Of a stretch of 60,413 nt of DNA, positions 55,472 through 60,413 are shown one piece after another. Origin of the DNA: an uncultured Lachnospiraceae bacterium. Its GTDB lineage: Bacteria; Bacillota; Clostridia; Lachnospirales; Lachnospiraceae. The translations under genes and the position numbers were made by a program. The DNA lies in contig CAJUNB010000021.1 in the NCBI GenBank assembly GCA_910587635.1, positions 1-60,413 of the forward strand, in the 5' to 3' direction. Under the pieces are notes generated by a model. It was not told where the DNA came from. It did not search any database and saw only the letters and a list, made by a program, of their open reading frames with translations. Position 1 is the stretch's first letter. Each line of letters begins with the position of its first letter.

Positions 55472-55801
55472 TTGCATATTACACAAGATACTATTATAAA
55501 CCAAATAGCAACTAACGAAAACATGGATGCAGCAACAGTCCGACAAATTTTCAAGGCAACAGAAAATATCATTTTCCACTACTTATCTTCTGTTACTCCC
55601 TCCGAAACCATCACGATAAAACTATTAAACGGTATCCATATTAAGAGAAAATACGTGGACAGAAAACGATATACGAAGGGAATGTTTCAAAATGTGGACT
55701 GCCCGGAACATGTAAGCACAAAAGCATGTATAACTAAATATTATAATGCACAAGTAAATCAAATGCTAAAAGTCAAATTGTATAAGGAGATACTTCAATG
55801 A
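55472..55801 (+). CDS. HU/IHF-like DNA-binding protein (phage)
   Basis: The 109-residue basic protein has an N-terminal two-helix part like HU (TQDTIINQIATNENMDAATVRQIFKATENIIFHYL) and the beta-arm region is changed. It uses a TTG start with GAGAGG 9 nt upstream. Such phage HU-like proteins compact or shape the genome. Assignment is moderate. It overlaps the next gene by 4 bp. Confidence 0.6.
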   Translation: MHITQDTIINQIATNENMDAATVRQIFKATENIIFHYLSSVTPSETITIKLLNGIHIKRKYVDRKRYTKGMFQNVDCPEHVSTKACITKYYNAQVNQMLKVKLYKEILQ

Positions 55802-57064
55802 ATCGTACAAATTTTACTGACTCCGACAGTCATATTATCAAAACATCCCCTATGATAAATAAACATCCAATCATTAAAATCATAGAAAAAACTCCCATAT
55901 CAGAAGATATCGGTAACATTGTATGTGCCGATACCATAATAGACGGTCAGGTGTCCTGTGTCGTAGAAAAAGTGGTTATCAGAAGAAAGCAAAATGAAGA
56001 GCCAAAGGACAAAAATGACGGAATCCTTGTAAAAGAAATTTCCCGGTCAGGATTCGGCGCCCATAAAAGTACATGGTACTATGACGAGTCTTTTTCCCCG
56101 GAAACAGGAGAAAAATGGTTCTATAAGGCGTTCCCCGTAAGTACAACAGGATTTTGTAACAAGTCATCGGAAAATTCCACGGGAGGTATGCCTGCCAAAG
56201 ATTATTATCTATTTGGGTTTCAGATCGATCAGAATGAATCCGATCCCGATCGTATGATTACCTATATAGAGGATAATCATAAATTCAGGCAGGCTCACAT
56301 GGATAGCACCACTGATATGTTTGACTATGGAGGAAATGCAATGATCGGTTTCCCGAAAACGTACTGGAAGATTGTAGATAATGAAGACAACACTGCCAAT
56401 ATCTATATCTGCAATAAGAAACTGGATGATACATTTCATTGTTGGAGCCATCTTGATCGCAACGGAAGGGAAATTGATTACTGTTATATGCCCATCTACA
56501 ATGGCATCTATGACGGGACTAAAATGAGAAGTATGTCTGACTCCAATATACTGATATCATTTAATACTGCCAGAAATGAGGTTCATCTGGCAGAGTTAAA
56601 CAATCAACAGGAAGACAAAATCTGGTATACCGAAGTATTTTCCGACAGAATGCTAATAAATTTATTACTACTGCTCATCGGAAAATCTACAAACACAAGA
56701 GCTGTCTTTGGAAACGGAAACAATAACTCATTTGTTTCCACCTCAAATACAGGTGTAAAAGCAACCGGAACAATGAATACAAAAGGATTGTTCTGGGGAA
56801 ATACAGACAATATAAGCGGCGTAAAAGTGTTTGGTATGGAACACTGGTGGTGATTCCCATTAACGCAACTGGAAGTTTGACCACATACTATACAGACGTA
56901 TTTTATTTTGAAAATTCGCAAGTTAATTATAGCCTTGTTGGCAATTGTACAGCCGATGCTCTTCGAGCTAGCGCCTTCCTTTTCAGCCTGATGTGTATGG
57001 CTGATTATTCAGAATGGTATATTGGTGCATCACTGTCCTGTAAGCCGCTTGCGACAGCATCATA
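55798..57064 (+). pseudogene. Phage receptor-binding/tail protein with internal deletion and frameshift
   Basis: The first 351 codons give a phage structural protein (FGFQIDQNESDPDRMITYIEDNHKFRQAHMD, then GFPKTYWKIVDNEDNTANIYICNKKLDD ... FGMEHWW). The frame then stops, but a second frame starting near 56847 continues with TTYYTDVFYFENSQVNYSLVG ... WYIGASLSCKPLA, the usual C-terminus of this kind of phage protein. In intact relatives about 70-100 residues lie between. I infer a deletion with frameshift at about 56850. It may be inactive. Homologues are receptor-binding or tail-tip proteins. Confidence 0.7.
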
Positions 57065-57101
57065 GATCAAAAATCATAAAAGAATAGAAAAAGGTAGAAA
57101 A

Positions 57102-57824
57102 ATGGTACATAGAAAAAGTCTTTTAAAACTGACTTCTGTGGAAATCCCCGACACAAAGCTCTCTGTCAGAATCCCCACTGTCGGAGAAATATTGGAAGAC
57201 GAACAACACTATTATAATCTGATCTCTTCTCTGACTGCCACCCCATTTCAATATATGGTCCAATTGGACGATATGGGAATCGATTTTACGAAAATAACTG
57301 ACTATGAATTATTTATGATGTTGTTTATCGTTTATGCAAAATCTGACCTGTCCATATTATTTGGAGATCTCAATGTTTCCGATGCCAGAGTATACAGAGA
57401 CCACAATCAAAGAGAAACGATATACAGTCCCGGGAACGATATCGAAATAAATGAAAAAATACATAGTGATCTGGTTACTGTCATAAGAAAAATAAATTTA
57501 CTGGAAAAAGTAAATTATAAGCCCGGAAATGAAATAGCCCGAAAATATCTATTGGAAAAAGAGCGAAAAAGGCAAACGCGTAATTCTAAAAAAGCCTACA
57601 AGCCCTATCTTGAAAAGCTTGTTATTGCACTGGTTAATACAAGTGAATTTCCATATGATTATGATTCCTGTATGAATTTATCTATCTACAGATTTCATCA
57701 GAGTTTCAAACAAATACAGCACAAAATAGCTTTTGACAAAACGATGATCGGCGTATATGCCGGTACTGTTGACACATCCAAGCTGAGTAATAGAGATACT
57801 CTTTCCTGGATTCCTAACAAATAA
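57102..57824 (+). CDS. Phage protein, tail-assembly-chaperone-like
   Basis: The 240-residue protein has a central part (DFTKITDYELFMMLFIVYAK) and a C-terminal helical part (NLSIYRFHQSFKQIQHKIAFDKTMIGVYAGTVD) similar to tail assembly chaperones of Firmicute phages. It precedes a tail-tube-like gene. Assignment is by context and weak similarity. A terminator follows at 57841. Confidence 0.5.
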   Translation: MVHRKSLLKLTSVEIPDTKLSVRIPTVGEILEDEQHYYNLISSLTATPFQYMVQLDDMGIDFTKITDYELFMMLFIVYAKSDLSILFGDLNVSDARVYRDHNQRETIYSPGNDIEINEKIHSDLVTVIRKINLLEKVNYKPGNEIARKYLLEKERKRQTRNSKKAYKPYLEKLVIALVNTSEFPYDYDSCMNLSIYRFHQSFKQIQHKIAFDKTMIGVYAGTVDTSKLSNRDTLSWIPNK

Positions 57825-57840
57825 ATACCATTATAATAAT

Positions 57841-57867
57841 AAGGCCTTAACCGGCCTTTTTATTTTA
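57841..57867 (+). terminator. Terminator after the chaperone-like gene
   Basis: AAGGCC and GGCCTT arms with a short loop, then TTTTTATTTT. Confidence 0.75.
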
Positions 57868-57895
57868 TAAAAATCAAAAAACAGGAGGACACACA

Positions 57896-58681
57896 ATGAA
57901 TATTGACAAGTTTACAATCACATCTTACGATCAGATCATGGGGTTTGATCGAACTAACGGAAGTCTGGATATGATTCTTGATGAATTAAGCGATTTCACC
58001 TTATCTCACGAAGAAGAGAAAACAGACCTTACCGGAAAAGGGGGCAGAGTGATCAGTTCCCTGAAAAAGAACAAAAAAGTTACCGGCAAGGGAACGAACG
58101 GTATGTTATCCGGTGGCGCCCTGGCCGCAATGCTTGGTTCCGAAATCGAAGACGGCGAATACACCATCCGGTATACGGATACGATTACTGTCTCTTCAAA
58201 TAAAGGATTGACTGCGGAAACCGCTATCGGAACTGTCGGTAATGAAATTGGGACCGTCTATGTCAGAGACACAAACAACGCTTACATTTCTGGAGGCAAA
58301 AAATTAACACAGACAAGCGGCGATCCCGCTACCGGTGAATTTTCCTATGATCCTGCAACAAAGGAAATCACATTCTTTGAAGGTGATATCGCTGACGGCA
58401 CTGAAGTGATCGCGTTCTATGATGCCAATGTCACCGGCAAGAAAGTTACAAATAATGCAAATCATTATAGTAAGACATTACAGTTATTCGTAGACGTAAC
58501 CTGCCAGGATGGTTGTGATAATCTCTTCCACGGTCAGTTCATTATTGACAGAGCCGATTTTACCGGAACATTCGATATCGTCGGAGGGGCCGATCCTACT
58601 ACACAGGCCTTTGAATTTACTTCTCTTCCGAACCTGTGTACCGGTAAGAGTGATTTGTGGAACTTCATTTTGTTCGATTAA
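57896..58681 (+). CDS. Phage major tail tube/structural protein
   Basis: The 261-residue protein has no membrane segments or enzyme motifs, and is rich in Gly, Thr and Asp with predicted beta structure (TGKGTNGMLSGGALAAMLGSEIEDGEYTI, ATGEFSYDPATKEITFFEGDIADGTEVIAFYDA). This is typical of tail tube proteins, and it lies between a chaperone-like gene and the tape-measure gene. AGGAGG lies 7 nt before the ATG. A terminator follows the stop. Confidence 0.6.
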   Translation: MNIDKFTITSYDQIMGFDRTNGSLDMILDELSDFTLSHEEEKTDLTGKGGRVISSLKKNKKVTGKGTNGMLSGGALAAMLGSEIEDGEYTIRYTDTITVSSNKGLTAETAIGTVGNEIGTVYVRDTNNAYISGGKKLTQTSGDPATGEFSYDPATKEITFFEGDIADGTEVIAFYDANVTGKKVTNNANHYSKTLQLFVDVTCQDGCDNLFHGQFIIDRADFTGTFDIVGGADPTTQAFEFTSLPNLCTGKSDLWNFILFD

Positions 58682-58689
58682 TTACATTA

Positions 58690-58724
58690 AGAGACTGCAT
58701 CTATAAACGATGCAGTCTTTTTAC
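58690..58724 (+). terminator. Terminator after the tail-tube gene
   Basis: AGACTGCAT and ATGCAGTCT arms, 9 nt loop, then TTTTT. Confidence 0.8.
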
Positions 58725-58812
58725 TGCCCCAAAACCCGATTGGCATAAAAACGATAAACCATGCACTATACTGATCGGCAGTAAAATCTGCCCTATAGCA
58801 AGGAGATCATAA

Positions 58813-58977
58813 ATGACAGAGAAGAAAAAAATCCCCTGCCGGGTATGCGGAAAACTGTTTAAGCCGTGCTCGTACTGTCAATCCCACTCTGATGTCTTTC
58901 GATGGCGCAATTTTGCCTGTTCAAGAGAATGTGCCGTTACATACATTCGTGCAACAATTGCACATCGCAAGTCTTAA
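58813..58977 (+). CDS. Small zinc-finger-like phage protein
   Basis: The 54-residue protein has Cys pairs PCRVCG, PCSYC and a third ACSREC, suiting one or two zinc-binding sites, and is basic. AAGGAG is 7 nt upstream. Such small zinc proteins are frequent between tail genes of Lachnospiraceae prophages. Function unknown. Confidence 0.65.
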   Translation: MTEKKKIPCRVCGKLFKPCSYCQSHSDVFRWRNFACSRECAVTYIRATIAHRKS

Positions 58978-59125
58978 ATCTGTAAACAGAAATACTTCCC
59001 GATACTTTTTTAATAGATTTCGCTTACATCGCATAAAAGATTTATCCCTGCATACACTTGATTTAGCCGGGCGCATATGGTATTGTATGTGCAGGCAAAA
59101 AGATATGGCGTGTCCAATATGGGCG

Positions 59126-59168
59126 GCAATAAAAAACCCCTGATTCGCGGTCAGGGGTTTTTCTATTC
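59126..59168. terminator. Bidirectional terminator
   Basis: AAACCCCTGA and TCAGGGGTTT form a 10-bp stem with a 7-nt loop and A/T tracts on both sides. It ends the small zinc-protein transcript and the divergent toxin-like RNA. Confidence 0.85.
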
Positions 59169-59213
59169 CCTGTTTTGGCGTGGAAGGGCTTAAGTCCACA
59201 GGCTAGTTACCGG

Positions 59214-59300
59214 CTATCTGTCGCTGTCCAGCCATTTGCTGATATAGTGTCAAACCACACCAGCCGTAGCAGCGACAATGAAAGAAGCAAATATTTCCAT
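59214..59300 (-). pseudogene. Type I toxin-like small membrane peptide with internal TGA
   Basis: On the minus strand MEIFASFIVAATAGVV is followed by TGA, then HYISKWLDSDR and TAG. Holin-like small toxins of gut Firmicutes commonly read about 28 residues with a sense codon at that place (for example Cys) and a KWLD end. The TGA codon here would cut the peptide to 16 residues. GGAGGT or GAGGTG lies 5-8 nt before the ATG. A -10-like TATGAT lies upstream at about 59351. Confidence 0.5.
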
Positions 59301-59419
59301 GCCGACACCTCCCTTCTGTACCAGTCTGGAGGCGGTAACGTAGGAATCATATCACAAACCGACAAATATACAATAATCCGCCATTGTTACTATATAAACT
59401 CTAATTTGGCCGCTTTCGG

Positions 59420-59801
59420 TTAACCATATTTCAAAATAGGGATTTTGAAGAACTATATTTTTACATAAACAAAATGACCCTGTCTCCCTGTTTGCAGAGT
59501 CATTTTTTAATATAAAATCTTATTCACAGTAACTATCAACTTACCAATGGAAAGAAAGAGGTGATGTACCATTCGTTTCACAAATCAAATACTCCGTAGC
59601 AAGCTGACGGGGTATTCGGTCTACGCCCCCTTCGATCGGTGCTGAGCATGCGCCACCGGCGCATAGCGCTCCTCGCGGCATTCGCCAAATGTCCGTGCAG
59701 GCACGGCACCTGGCTCATTGCTCACGGAAATAAAAAAATTTCGATTCCATAAGTAACACAACCAAAAACAAATCATACAAAACTACAAGTATGGTGATAC
59801 A
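59420..59801. other. Non-coding stretch before the tape-measure gene
   Basis: About 380 bp without a supported gene. Between 59,630 and 59,730 it has GC-rich short hairpins (ATGCGCCACCGGCGCAT, CCGTGCAGGCACGG) quite unlike the AT-rich flanks. A tiny open frame with ribosome site (59563-59600) ends after 12 codons and may be the remnant of a gene. Confidence 0.5.
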
Positions 59802-60332
59802 TTGGCTACTATAGACGGACAGCTTACATTTGGGTTAGATATCCCAAAGACAGCCAGGCAGATCAATGCCGATATCAAGAAACTGCAGAATCGGCTGGCT
59901 CAGATCAAAGTAACCGGTACATTGGATACCAGTGCCGCCGCAAAGCAGATTAATACGCAAATCGCCAGGTTACAGGCGCAGCTCAAAAAGATCGATCTTC
60001 CCATTGACAATAGCCCCATCAACAGGTTAAACACTGATATCAGGACGCTTGCCAATGCCCTAAAGAGCCTGGATTTGAAAGGTACGGGGCTTGGAAATTT
60101 TAAGACAGAAATAGACGGTGTGGAAGTAGAGCTTGACTCACTGATTCACAAATTATCTGCGGTGGGCAATGCCGTAGATTTGGGCGCTCTCCGCTCCCAG
60201 GTGACCGCATTACAGGCCGCCTTTCGTGACCTGGCCCAGACGAATGTGAGTACCTTTACCGATCAGTTCGGCTCTGCTTCCATGATTGACAACATTGTCA
60301 ACAGCATCATAAATGCAGAACAGTTGGGTTAG
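59802..60332 (+). CDS. Tail tape-measure protein, truncated N-terminus
   Basis: The 176-residue product has heptad-like helices (TARQINADIKKLQNRLAQIKVTGTLD, AAKQINTQIARLQAQLKKIDLPI) typical of the N-terminus of phage tail length tape measures, which usually exceed 700 residues. The frame stops at 60332, 25 bp before a possible group II intron 5' end. The protein is therefore either broken or split by an intron that lies beyond the window. It begins with TTG. Confidence 0.65.
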   Translation: MATIDGQLTFGLDIPKTARQINADIKKLQNRLAQIKVTGTLDTSAAAKQINTQIARLQAQLKKIDLPIDNSPINRLNTDIRTLANALKSLDLKGTGLGNFKTEIDGVEVELDSLIHKLSAVGNAVDLGALRSQVTALQAAFRDLAQTNVSTFTDQFGSASMIDNIVNSIINAEQLG

Positions 60333-60356
60333 CATATCAAATAACGCAGACTGTGC

Positions 60357-60413
60357 GAGGCTCAATAGATACCCCGTGCTGGGGTGAGAATCCCCGGGCA
60401 AAACACAAAGAAC
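60357..60413 (+). mobile_element. Possible 5' end of a group II intron
   Basis: The sequence GTGCGAGGCTCAATAGATA (from about 60354) matches the bacterial group II intron 5' consensus GUGCG, and is followed by a stem (CCCCGTGCTGGGG) as in domain I. Most of the element would lie beyond the window, so this is only a suggestion. Confidence 0.4.

Noticed and set aside
55798..57064. Programmed frameshift in the receptor-binding protein
   Set aside because: No slippery heptamer or downstream pseudoknot seen, and a piece of the protein is missing, so deletion explains it better.
57062..57101. tRNA or attachment site between phage tail genes
   Set aside because: No cloverleaf or repeat supporting it.

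Overview
The window reads as the chromosome of a spore-forming, anaerobic Firmicute, most likely a Lachnospiraceae-type Clostridium. The signs are spoIIM and SpoVB-like genes, classic AGGAGG ribosome sites, class XIVa-style sugar ABC operons led by LacI regulators, a YtrA/YtrB-type ABC pair, and a gap-pgk-tpi cluster. No rRNA, tRNA or CRISPR array was seen. The assignment is an inference from gene content, not from a marker gene.

Layout. 1-900: the tail of an IS3-family transposase abuts a truncated type IIG restriction gene, followed by a small ribbon-helix-helix gene. 1-9.4 kb (minus strand): a LacI-controlled sugar operon in the order lacI, lipoprotein binding protein, ATPase, permease, fucose-isomerase-like protein, NagB-like protein, PfkB kinase. 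9.5-10.1 kb: a hexapeptide acetyltransferase. 10.3-13.8 kb: a GntR/ABC ATPase/ABC permease operon. 13.9-15.2 kb: an ArsR regulator and a frameshifted CSCSS-type permease, each preceded by the same 16-bp operator. 15.4-21.8 kb: gpmI, a large membrane protein and a soluble hybrid histidine kinase in one run. 22-30 kb: housekeeping singles (cation efflux, ThiN, MGMT, paired chromate transporters, YgjP-like protease, cysteine hydrolase, VanZ). 30-33.6 kb: gap-pgk-tpi. 34-40 kb: hisJ-like phosphatase, a coiled-coil protein, an AGE-family isomerase and an 860-residue FAD/rhodanese/sulfite-reductase fusion. 40-44 kb: iscS-iscU-membrane protein-mnmA, a sulfur-trafficking operon for tRNA thiolation. 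44-49.4 kb: SpoVB-like flippase, DAHP synthase, SpoIIM, NUDIX, aminotransferase.

From about 49.6 kb to the end, base composition falls and the content becomes that of a prophage. A minus-strand operon (sigma factor, DUF262 protein, HD protein) diverges from a plus-strand operon whose second gene encodes a single-chain RNA polymerase of the YonO / QDE-1 (eukaryotic RdRP-like) superfamily with a DVDGD catalytic motif and a C-terminal zinc ribbon. The divergent region holds a near-perfect sigma-A promoter with a LexA box in its spacer. The simplest reading is an SOS-triggered cascade: DNA damage frees the sigma gene, and sigma and/or the phage polymerase then serve the downstream genes (HU-like protein, receptor-binding protein, tail genes, tape measure). 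Several phage genes look damaged: the receptor-binding protein has lost an internal piece, a small membrane toxin has an in-frame TGA, and the tape-measure frame stops after 176 codons, just before a possible group II intron start. The prophage may therefore be decaying, although the polymerase frame is intact.
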